20,281 nucleotides of DNA from a virus, in the IMG/VR virus record IMGVR_UViG_3300017739_000160, positions 1 through 20,281 of that record; one strand, written 5' to 3'. Position 1 is the stretch's first letter; each line of letters opens with the position of its first letter. Under the pieces are notes generated by a model, which saw only the letters and a program-made list of their open reading frames with translations, did no database searches and was not told the origin of the DNA. The translations under genes and the position numbers were made by a program. This document shows positions 6,194 through 14,800 of the stretch, piece by piece.

Positions 6194-8677
6194 ATGATGT
6201 ATGATAAGATGAAGGATATAAGAGAGAGAAAAAGGGGAAGGGTTAATATTACTGGTGATGGTGGTAGTGGTGGTAGTAGATACAATATTACTAGCTCTTC
6301 TGATAGATCTACTGCATCAAATCTAGTTTCTTCGGGTAGCGTATCGGGGTCTCTTAATAATATATCTGATACATTATCTAATATTAATAGATCTATATCT
6401 TTTAGATCTGAAAGATATGAAGCAATAGAAAAAAATATTAGTAAAAAAGATAGCTCATCTCAAGAAGAACTTAGAGACCAGAATCTTAGGGATAGGGAAG
6501 AGCAGGATGAAGAAAATAGAGAACAGCAACAGCAGGATAGGCGAGAAAGAGAAGCCAATAAAGAAAAGAAAAAGAAAAATTCAAAAATAAAACTTCCAAT
6601 ACCTAGTATGCCTAGAACTGGTATATTTGATGCTATAAAATCATTCATTGTAAATGTTTTGTTTGGGAGGTTTTTGATCAAGATGTTGGAATTTGCTCCT
6701 ATGTTAAAAGGTCTTCTTGGTCTTTTGGCTCCTGTAGCAAAATTCATTTACAGTGTTGGAAAGAAAATCTTAGATGCTGGTGCTACATTTATTGATTTTG
6801 GTTTTAAAGCATATGATTTTACTCGTGGTATTGTTGGAAAACTTACTGGAGATTTGGGCCTAGGTATATTTGATAAATTATCATCGACCCTGACTACATT
6901 TTTAAATCTAGCAATTGTCACGGTACTTGCTGCTTCAGCTGCTGCATCGTCACAAAACAATCAACAAGGTATAGATACAATTCGTGGAATTGGACCTGGT
7001 AGAGCTAAACGAGGAGCTGTAGCTGTTGATGCCGCACGAAGATATGCTTCTAGGTTTGGTAAAGATGCTGCTATACAAAGGTTTGGTTCTGATGCAGTTA
7101 AGAGTTTGGGTGGTAAGTATGCTAGATCTTCCATCACAAACTTTAGTAGAAATGCTGCTGTAAAGGTTCTTGGCAAAAGAGGTGCGGCAAAATCAATTAA
7201 AGCTGCTGCAGGAATACTCAAACCACTTGTAAAAAATATTCCTTTGATTGGTGGTATCACTGAGTTCGTTCTTTCTTTGATATCTGGGGATCCAGTTGGA
7301 AAGGCTGCATTCAAAGGTATTGGTGCTGGGTTGGGTACTTGGATTGGTGGCGCACTTGGAACACTGATTCCTGTTCCAGGCGTAGGAACTGCTATTGGTA
7401 TGTTCTTGGGTGGCACTGGCGGATCTCTTTTGGGTAGTGCGATTTATGATATGATTACTGGGAAGAAGGGTCCATCTAGGATAAGAACAAGAACAAGAGC
7501 TAGAAGTAGGGGTGGAGAAGTTTCAGATGACACTCCAGAAATTGAATCTAAAAAATATATTACTCCAATACGGAAACCGAAATCAGATGGATTTGAGAAT
7601 GAGGTTGCGGATAGAATAAGTCAAGTTGAATATTTTGGTCCAATCGTTGAAGCCACATCAAAGATGATAAATGTGGATAATGAAGATGATGATGATAAAA
7701 AGAATTATATACTTGAAAATTCAGACTATAGAAAAATTGAAGATGGTCTTGCATTAATGCTTAAGGATTTTAATATGGTGTCTGATAAGAAGTTGCATGA
7801 AATTTATACAACTGGTATGTTAGAAAGCCTCGTTAAGAAAGAATTTGATAAAAAGAAGCCTCTAGAAAAGAAGAAGAAGAATAAAGGTAGGAGAAGGGGA
7901 GGAGGAGTAAATAATCGTGATGGAGACGAAAGTAGCAATGGCATGTCTGATGACAACTCAAAAGACCCTGTCAGTGATGTGCATGTTTCCTCACTTGGAT
8001 CCGGTGGAGGATCTCTCAAGGATATGAGTGACCAGGACTTTAGTGATCTTGCTTTCATTGTCAGCCATGAGGCACTGAGAGGAACTAATGATGAGTATGC
8101 TGTTGCTGCAGCTGTCCTTAATAGAGTTGCTGATCCTAGATATCCAAATACTATTATGGGTGTTGGGACTGCCCCTGGACAATTTGAGGCAGTATTTAGT
8201 GGTAAAGCATATAGAGATGAGGATCTTGCTAAACAGTTAAAGGATAATCAGGGTAAAATTATTGATGCTTTGAAAAAATTAGATGGTAGAACTGACTTCA
8301 AAGCATTTAGCAGTATGGGTCAATTTATGGGTGATAGTGATATTAGGTTCGCCACTATGGGAAACTTCTATCATTATGCTGAACAGCAAGCAAAGTCAGA
8401 CCCAATTCCAAGTAATATTCCAAAAGATTGGCAGAAATTATTAGGAGAACCTGTAGCTCTTGAAAAAGGAGGAATTATAGCAAGTGATAAAATGAATAAC
8501 ATGGCAAACGATATTAGCCAATATGCATCTTATGAGAGTGGATCTGAAGGATCCTTGACTGTAGTAATACCTGGGACTAATACTACTATTATTAATAAAA
8601 CATCTCAAGTTGCAGCTAGTATTGGTTCTGGTGGTTCCAGAGAAGATAGTTATGAATTCCTTGAATTTATTGGTTAA
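6194..8677 (+). CDS. Tape-measure-like tail protein with SleB/CwlJ-type cell-wall hydrolase domain (827 aa)
   Basis: Residues 1-75 are Ser/Asn-rich and 78-133 a Gln/Glu/Arg/Lys coiled-coil-like stretch. From 145-260 there are hydrophobic helices, 270-345 is basic and Ala-rich, and 376-421 is a glycine-zipper-like hydrophobic block (GVGTAIGMFLGGTGGSLLGS). After a charged linker, about 611-728 matches the SleB/CwlJ hydrolase family: FSDLAFIVSHEALRG with candidate catalytic E626, YAVAAAVLNRVADPRYPNTI, APGQFEAVFSG, and a closing FYHYA. These enzymes cleave peptidoglycan, so the domain would open the cell wall during DNA entry. The tail (729-827) includes a VVIPGT segment. The start lies 1 base after the previous stop, behind a GGGGTAGGA ribosome site; an ATG at 6197 is also possible. 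The hydrophobic core suggests membrane insertion or ejection with the DNA. Confidence 0.75.
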   Translation: MMYDKMKDIRERKRGRVNITGDGGSGGSRYNITSSSDRSTASNLVSSGSVSGSLNNISDTLSNINRSISFRSERYEAIEKNISKKDSSSQEELRDQNLRDREEQDEENREQQQQDRREREANKEKKKKNSKIKLPIPSMPRTGIFDAIKSFIVNVLFGRFLIKMLEFAPMLKGLLGLLAPVAKFIYSVGKKILDAGATFIDFGFKAYDFTRGIVGKLTGDLGLGIFDKLSSTLTTFLNLAIVTVLAASAAASSQNNQQGIDTIRGIGPGRAKRGAVAVDAARRYASRFGKDAAIQRFGSDAVKSLGGKYARSSITNFSRNAAVKVLGKRGAAKSIKAAAGILKPLVKNIPLIGGITEFVLSLISGDPVGKAAFKGIGAGLGTWIGGALGTLIPVPGVGTAIGMFLGGTGGSLLGSAIYDMITGKKGPSRIRTRTRARSRGGEVSDDTPEIESKKYITPIRKPKSDGFENEVADRISQVEYFGPIVEATSKMINVDNEDDDDKKNYILENSDYRKIEDGLALMLKDFNMVSDKKLHEIYTTGMLESLVKKEFDKKKPLEKKKKNKGRRRGGGVNNRDGDESSNGMSDDNSKDPVSDVHVSSLGSGGGSLKDMSDQDFSDLAFIVSHEALRGTNDEYAVAAAVLNRVADPRYPNTIMGVGTAPGQFEAVFSGKAYRDEDLAKQLKDNQGKIIDALKKLDGRTDFKAFSSMGQFMGDSDIRFATMGNFYHYAEQQAKSDPIPSNIPKDWQKLLGEPVALEKGGIIASDKMNNMANDISQYASYESGSEGSLTVVIPGTNTTIINKTSQVAASIGSGGSREDSYEFLEFIG

Positions 8678-8684
8678 ATAATAC

Positions 8685-8692
8685 AAGGAGGT
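8685..8692 (+). promoter_or_regulatory. Strong Shine-Dalgarno for gp27
   Basis: AAGGAGGT lies 6 bases before the ATG at 8699 and is the closest match to the full anti-SD complement noticed in the window. It fixes the gp27 start. A GTTAAATA string (8673-8680) just upstream is one base from NATAAATA and could be a weak late promoter. Confidence 0.85.
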
Positions 8693-8698
8693 ATTCTT

Positions 8699-10027
8699 AT
8701 GTCTAATATAGTTTTAAGTACAGATTCTGAACTCTCAAAGAACGTTGAGATGTTAACGATAGTGTCCAATGAAGATGGTGACAGGCAGATTGATATGCTT
8801 GGTGGTTTAGTTCAATTTGATTATTATGAAAGTGTATTAAACCATACTGTTAAGGTTGAGTGTGTAGTCGTCGATAGTGGAAGTGCCCTTCCAACCAAAG
8901 ATAAAAAAGAAGCTCAGTCTATTTCGGAAGGTCTTCCATTATGTGGGAAAGAAACTGTATTTGTTAAATTTAGAGACATCAATGATAACCTTGTAGATCT
9001 TAGGTTATATGTCAATAAGTTTACTCCAATACAATCTGATTCTACTATTCAATTTGAATTGGTTTCAAAGGAATTCATCATGAATACCGGCGTTAAGGTC
9101 ATGAAAAGACTTGATGGGGCAATATCTCAAACTGTAGAGGATTTAGTTAAAGTAGAATTGGGCAGTGAAAAGAAAATAGATTGTGAATTGACTTCAAATC
9201 ATTACAACTTTATTGGAAATCGCAAAAAGCCATTTTACATAATAGATTTTTTATCAAAACATGCTGTCTCTTCTACAAATCAGGAGTATGGGAAGACTGC
9301 TGGATACTTTTTTTATGAGACTTCAGAGGGTTACTTTTTCAAATCTATTGATGGATTGCTTAATCAAGAAAAGAAAGCCTCTATGATTTATAACGACACT
9401 CCTGATGCCAATGGAGCTCGTTTGCCAGAAGGATATACCTCGAAGATTCACAAATATGAAAAAGAGAATTTTTTGAATTCTAATAAAAAATCAATGATGG
9501 GAACATACGGGTCAAAGCTTGTGTTATTTGATCCATTCAATTCATATTATGAGGAGAGGGCTATAACTATTGATGATACTGAAGATGGATTAAAAACCGC
9601 TGGAGAAAATATAAAGTGCCATCAGAATCCTGAGTTTGCCGCAATAAATAATATTACTAGAACAATATATCAGCTTACTGATAGGGGCACACTTCCAGTT
9701 GGTAATACAAATGAGCAGATTAAAAAATCTAAACAATTAAGATTCGATCATAAGAGTATTATGGTCCAATCTATTATGAGATACAACCAATTGTTTTCAT
9801 ATAGATATAAGATTGCAATACCTTTTAACTTATCCATCCATGCCGGAGATGCAATATTTGTTGATTTCCCCAAATTAAGTGATGGGGAATCTGATGATGT
9901 TGACAAGCGGAGTGGTGGTCTATATATTATAACTGATATTCGTCATAGAATATCCATAAAAGGATCATTCACTTATTGTAATCTCATCCGAGATTCATTT
10001 GGTAGAACTGGTACACCAAACCGTTAA
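8699..10027 (+). CDS. 27: Baseplate central hub protein, gp27-like
   Basis: The 442-aa protein has the look of the gp27/gpD-type hub family (T4 gp27 is 391 aa). An N-terminal beta-rich domain contains IDMLGGLVQFDYYESVLNHT, then VFVKFRDINDNLVDLRLYVN and a KFTPIQSD-type strand. The middle has FYIIDFLSKHAVSS followed by GYFFYETSEGYFFKSIDGLL, a typical hub pattern for the second barrel. The C-terminal part ends in KIAIPFNLSIHAGDAIFVDF and GLYIITDIRHRISIKGSFTY, again hub-like. In T4 a gp27 trimer forms a torus that adapts the sixfold tube to the threefold gp5 spike. Lying two genes before gp5 supports the call. Confidence 0.82.
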   Translation: MSNIVLSTDSELSKNVEMLTIVSNEDGDRQIDMLGGLVQFDYYESVLNHTVKVECVVVDSGSALPTKDKKEAQSISEGLPLCGKETVFVKFRDINDNLVDLRLYVNKFTPIQSDSTIQFELVSKEFIMNTGVKVMKRLDGAISQTVEDLVKVELGSEKKIDCELTSNHYNFIGNRKKPFYIIDFLSKHAVSSTNQEYGKTAGYFFYETSEGYFFKSIDGLLNQEKKASMIYNDTPDANGARLPEGYTSKIHKYEKENFLNSNKKSMMGTYGSKLVLFDPFNSYYEERAITIDDTEDGLKTAGENIKCHQNPEFAAINNITRTIYQLTDRGTLPVGNTNEQIKKSKQLRFDHKSIMVQSIMRYNQLFSYRYKIAIPFNLSIHAGDAIFVDFPKLSDGESDDVDKRSGGLYIITDIRHRISIKGSFTYCNLIRDSFGRTGTPNR

Positions 10028-10039
10028 ACGAGGTTTCAA

Positions 10040-10261
10040 ATGACCGAAAAAAGAACAATTGATCAGCACATTGAAGCTGATAAACAGATTTTAGATGACC
10101 CAATGATTTCTCCCCAAAAGCGTCGTCATACTCAGGAAGAATTGGAAAGACTTGAAAAGTATAAGATAAGTCATCCAGAGGATTCTCATGATCCAACAGA
10201 TTTTGAGATGTTCTGTGATGAGCAACCATGGGCAGTTGAGTGTAAGTTATACGAGGATTGA
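10040..10261 (+). CDS. 73-aa protein with CP12-like C-terminal motif
   Basis: The protein is 73 aa, about the size of cyanobacterial CP12, and mostly charged helix. Its end, FEMFCDEQPWAVECKLYED, follows the CP12 C-terminal pattern 'Y/F-C-x4-P-x3-EC-x-x-Y-E/D-D', with C59 and C68 spaced by eight residues as in CP12. CP12 binds GAPDH through this redox-sensitive tail and helps lock the Calvin cycle enzymes GAPDH and PRK. The CP12 N-terminal AWD_VEEL core is not present; instead there is DDPMISPQKRRHTQEELERL. It sits in the hub operon between gp27 and gp5, with a GAGG ribosome site (10031-10034 region). The role could be host metabolic control, or a structural/chaperone one using the same fold; neither is shown. 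Confidence 0.7.
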   Translation: MTEKRTIDQHIEADKQILDDPMISPQKRRHTQEELERLEKYKISHPEDSHDPTDFEMFCDEQPWAVECKLYED

Positions 10262-10267
10262 TAGTTA

Positions 10268-11896
10268 ATGGAAACCGGAACTGCATTTAATCCAGGCTTT
10301 TTGGGGGGCAATTTCTTTTGGTGGGTTGGTCAGATTGCTGACGATTCCTACTGGAGGGATAATATGCCCTCTACTAAATTTGTAGGTACAAGTGGAGTTC
10401 CTGGTTGGGGTGCTCGTAGGAAAGTGAGAATCATTGGATTGCATCCGCAGAGTGAAGACGAACTTTCTTCCGACCAACTTCCATGGGCACAGATTATGTA
10501 CCCAGTAACTGCTGGTGGTGGGCAAGCAGGATCAAAACAGACTGCAAATTTGCGCCAAGGCATGTTTGTTTTTGGTTTTTTCCTGGATGGGAATGACCAG
10601 CAAGTTCCAGTAATTATGGGTGTGCTTGGCAACAACACTCAAACAAAGCTCATAAAGGCTAAAGATGCTGAAGGGGATTCTAAAGAAAAGCCTCAGAAAC
10701 CATTTACACCTCTTAGTGGAGTTTCTGGAAGGGCAGTTCCTCTGGAGGAAAAAGTTCCAGATTATTGCTTGCTTACCGACTCAGAGAATGGTGCTATAGA
10801 TGAAGCTATTGATACGCCACATCGGCAAAACGTTGCCGACTCTATTATGCAAGAAGAAATGGAGAAGAAAATATGTCTTGTTAAACCTCAGAATGGTAAT
10901 TTAATAAACTCTGCTCTTACAGCAATTCAAACCATATTAGATAATTTGGCACAACGGATTGACAAACACTTGTCTAGGCTTCATAGCTATGTTGATGCGG
11001 CTACAGAAAGAATTCGGGATATACGAAAGTATATGTCCAACATAGCATGCCAAATTGCAAAATATATGAAGATTATTTTTAATCAAATCATGGAGTTTCA
11101 ATTAAAGAAACTAAATATTGGTATGTCAGCTGTGATTGCAGCTCTTCCATGTAGTGTTAGGAATTTGGCATCACAACTTAAAGATAAAATTACTGGTCTA
11201 ATTGAGTGTTTATATAATAAAATGATTAGTTGTAGTATGGTGCAATCACTTTTGGATAAAATATTTAATATTGAAGAGTTGGAAAAGGAAAATACCGGAG
11301 ATAAAAATAGGAAAAAGCCTGTAGTCCCAATGTGCGTGTCTGAAGATCTTACTTCTGATTTGATTGTTGAAAACTGGGATAAAATTGATAACACAAATAA
11401 AAGTATCTTTGAAGCAGTTGATGGTTTTCTTGGAGATGTTGAGGGAAAACTTGCCAATGTTACAAATACTCTCAATCAAGTTGGTGAAACTGTTGATGAT
11501 ATGACAAACATAACTTCAAAATTAAAAGGTATGATTGGAAATATTGCTTCTGCACTTAATTTTGCAAATCTATCTTTCAATATTTTTGGTTGTGAAATTT
11601 CTCCTCTACCAACTGCATCTGATTTGTATCAATTTGCTATGGGTGGTATTGCAGCATCAGATTCTATCCCAGACTTTTCTAAGATGGCAGATGATATAAA
11701 TGGGAGGATAAATGCTGCAGATGATCGTCTTACTGATGCATATGCACCTCTTGATACTGCTTTGACCAATACATTGAATACTGATATTGTTGGAGACTTT
11801 GATAAAGCAGTTACTGAAAAAATGACTAGTATTGGTAAGGATATGCCTTTTGCTCAACCCGATGCTAATGAGCCATCTCTTGTAAACGAGGAATAG
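10268..11896 (+). CDS. 5: Baseplate hub protein gp5, OB-fold with helical C-terminus and no visible lysozyme domain
   Basis: Residues 1-125 match the OB-fold of T4 gp5: NFFWWVGQIADD, ARRKVRIIGLHPQSEDELSS, LPWAQIMYPVTAGGGQAGSK and GMFVFGFFLDGNDQQVPVIM, ending in a VLG turn. In T4 this domain docks on gp27. The remainder (about 190-540) is predominantly helical and coiled-coil-like with many cysteines (for example in NIACQIAKYM and LPCSVRNLA). T4 gp5 (575 aa) instead carries a lysozyme and a beta-helix spike; I see neither here. The hydrolase may be supplied by the 6194-8677 gene and the spike by the 18098-18748 gene. The ATG lies 6 bases after the previous stop. Confidence 0.85.
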   Translation: METGTAFNPGFLGGNFFWWVGQIADDSYWRDNMPSTKFVGTSGVPGWGARRKVRIIGLHPQSEDELSSDQLPWAQIMYPVTAGGGQAGSKQTANLRQGMFVFGFFLDGNDQQVPVIMGVLGNNTQTKLIKAKDAEGDSKEKPQKPFTPLSGVSGRAVPLEEKVPDYCLLTDSENGAIDEAIDTPHRQNVADSIMQEEMEKKICLVKPQNGNLINSALTAIQTILDNLAQRIDKHLSRLHSYVDAATERIRDIRKYMSNIACQIAKYMKIIFNQIMEFQLKKLNIGMSAVIAALPCSVRNLASQLKDKITGLIECLYNKMISCSMVQSLLDKIFNIEELEKENTGDKNRKKPVVPMCVSEDLTSDLIVENWDKIDNTNKSIFEAVDGFLGDVEGKLANVTNTLNQVGETVDDMTNITSKLKGMIGNIASALNFANLSFNIFGCEISPLPTASDLYQFAMGGIAASDSIPDFSKMADDINGRINAADDRLTDAYAPLDTALTNTLNTDIVGDFDKAVTEKMTSIGKDMPFAQPDANEPSLVNEE

Positions 11897-11899
11897 TAA

Positions 11900-14800
11900 A
11901 TGATAGATAGTAAATTTACCCTATTTGACAGAGCAAGTTCTGATAATATTCGTGTCGGATATGTTGACCCCAAAAGAGGCTACATTGATAATGTTACTAT
12001 TGAAGAAGCCAATAAGTATGCGAAAAAGAACCCTGGCACAGTATTTATTCTTAAGACTAGAGATAAGACTAAATATCTGACAATTAATAAAGTAAATAAA
12101 CTAACAACCGAAGATGTAAAAACTAAGAAAAAATGTAAAGGCGTAAAAGGAATCAATAAAAATGATAAAAAGAGTGTACCTAAAGTTAACATAAGTGGGT
12201 GTGGTGGAGTAGGTGCAGCAGCTAATATAGTTATTAGTCCAGAAGATAATTCTGTTTTATCAGTTGAGGTTATTAGTCACGGATTTGGTTATACTTGTGA
12301 GCCAAAGGTTACTATTGAGGATGATGGTACAAGATTGATGCCAAAATTTCTCTCAAGAATTGGGCCTGTTGAAACTGAAGCTATTAGTTTTGGTGACTTT
12401 GATTTTGAGGATTATAAAATACCGGTAGAAGACAATACATTATCTTCTGATTACGATGAGAATGGGTATGAAATTGGAGATTGGGATCCCGATGCCTATC
12501 TGACAGATACTAATATCCCAAACTTCACTGAGATACAAATGTATCAGAGATACATGAAAAATCTTACGAATCCTTGGTGGTCTACTAGAACTCGTAGTTT
12601 TGCTCAAACATCTTCTAAAATAAATTTCAATAGGTTGAAATATGATGTTGAGCATTGGAAGTGGGGAGAGAAAATATATGATACAGATTTTGTATTTACA
12701 GAGTTTGATGTCTTTAGTAGTGGAAGCATAAAGAATAGAAGAATTGAGGTAGAATTTGTTGCTCAAGATGATAGTGGTCATAAATTTACTTTGAAGGGAA
12801 TAAATCAGAATTTTACTCAAACATTTAGGAAAAAAGTAAAGCTAAACACTACATACAAAGTAACTCCTAAAGGTCTTAAAGGAACGGCAAAAGAAAAAAT
12901 AGAACAGCAGTTACTTAAGGAACGCTCTTTTGGTAAAGATGGTGTTGAAAAGGTACTTGATAGGGAGGGTAGTTATACAGATTTGACGGATGCTGCAAAG
13001 AGTAAAGCTGCATTTTTCGATATCATTGGATCGGCAAATGATAATGATGACTTGCAGATTTTTTCTAGACGTGGTGAATTTAGAGGTACTAAACTCTTGA
13101 AAGGAGATCCTCTGAAAGATCAAGCTAGAAACTCTCATAGTCTAACTTTCCGCATTGATAAAGATCCCAAGCCACGGGAAAGCTTTATGAATAAGTATGC
13201 GATATCTCCAGTTCCCGCATCAGATTCACCTGGATCAGATTATTCCAATATTCAATATATAATGAAGTGGGATATAAATTTCCCAATCACTGGAGATTAC
13301 GTATTTAAAGGGCAGGCTGATACTGGTGGGCAGTTATTGATTGATGGTGAAACGATTGACGATTTGCCGGGAATAACAAACAAAGAAAAGCCAGGTAAGT
13401 GGACAAGGAAAATAGAGAGGGGTGTTCATGAAGTTAGATTGGATGTTCTAAATGAGCCTAAAATTAAGACCAGAGATCTAAAACAAATTTATAGCAATGG
13501 TGGTCGTGGTGGCTGTCCAACTGAAATTGATTTTAAAGTAACTACAGATTCAGATTTTGCAAGTGGAATTAAAATTCCTGATTTAAATATTGATTTTACT
13601 AAAGATCGTGGGGGTGAGCAATTAAATAAATCTTTCTCGCGCACGGTTGAACATGGAAAAGAGTATGATGTTACTTGCACTAGCAGTAGTCCTGGCGGTG
13701 GAGGAAAGAGTAATGAATATAAGATTCGAGTAGCAGACCCTGGATCTTTGGGTAGGGGACCTACTGCTCAAGTTAAATCTGTTTCCAATAAGACAATTAA
13801 ATTCACAGATGCGGCTTATCAAATGGATACTGACGCACAATTCAAAATTTTATCAACATCACCTGGAGTTAGTGCTAGGTTTAGTGGGAGCAATGATAAG
13901 GATCTTAAGTTAATTGTTAAAGGTGAGGGTGATGTCACTTTACAATTGAAGTGGGATGAAAATCCAAATAAAAATGGAGAGGCAGTTGGCAATATTAAAG
14001 TTGGTGGTGAGGTGTGGAAGCAGACAGCACATAAAGATAGGAAAGATGATGTAACGAAAACTATTAAGGTAAGTGGTGGTGATAGTAGTCGTAAAAAAGC
14101 TAATATTAAACTTAAAACTGCTGGAGAAAATGTTCTTCAAATGGAAGATAATGGAGATGATGATCAGTCAGTTTTAGTTTGCACTGTTAGTTGTGGTAGG
14201 TTTATTAACATCAATGGAAACAGATGCAAATTGATATTTGATGCGCCTGAAAAACGAGACAAATCAGTAGTATCAATTTTTAATACTAAAGATAGTATTA
14301 AGGATGCCAATCAAAAGCTGTGGAGAACAGATGGTGAATCCGGAGAAGGTGACCTCTCTGATTTTTTCAATAGGTACGGTGTGCGCCCATATAGAAAGGT
14401 AGCAACTGTAGAAAATAGGAACAAAGTTACTGCAAAATTTGATAAAGATGGATCAGACTTATTTTTGAAATTGAATGGTGTTGGTGAAGTAGAGATTGAT
14501 TTTTTAATGGATGTTAATGATAATCTCACAGATTCTGGACTGGCTGCCAGTGAAATAAGAATTGAAACTGACACCCAACCACTTATTTTAAAAAGAGATG
14601 TAACACTAAATTCTACCTCTAGGGCACTTCCTCCCGATGGTCGTTTTGGGAGAGGTAATGGTAGAGGAAGTAACAGGTCAAGTTATTATACTGGTAAAGA
14701 GAAGGAAAAAGTTAAAGGTAAAGGAGAGTTTACTGGTGGCAAAAAGTATAAGGTAAAAATTATTGGTGGAAGTAGTGATTCTGGGTTTAAAACAATTGAT

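Noticed and set aside
6961-7416. 151-aa ORF on the minus strand
   Set aside because: It lies wholly inside the 827-aa gene, is Pro/Ala-rich as expected for antisense of a Gly/Ala-rich region, and has no recognisable motif or ribosome site.
9643-9650. AATAAATA inside gp27 as a late promoter
   Set aside because: Deep inside a coding region with no following gene start for about 390 bases; likely chance in AT-rich DNA.
12042-12049. NATAAATA match on the minus strand inside the giant gene
   Set aside because: No minus-strand gene follows it.
12440-12820. 126-aa minus-strand ORF
   Set aside because: Antisense to the giant protein gene, with no family signal or regulatory context.
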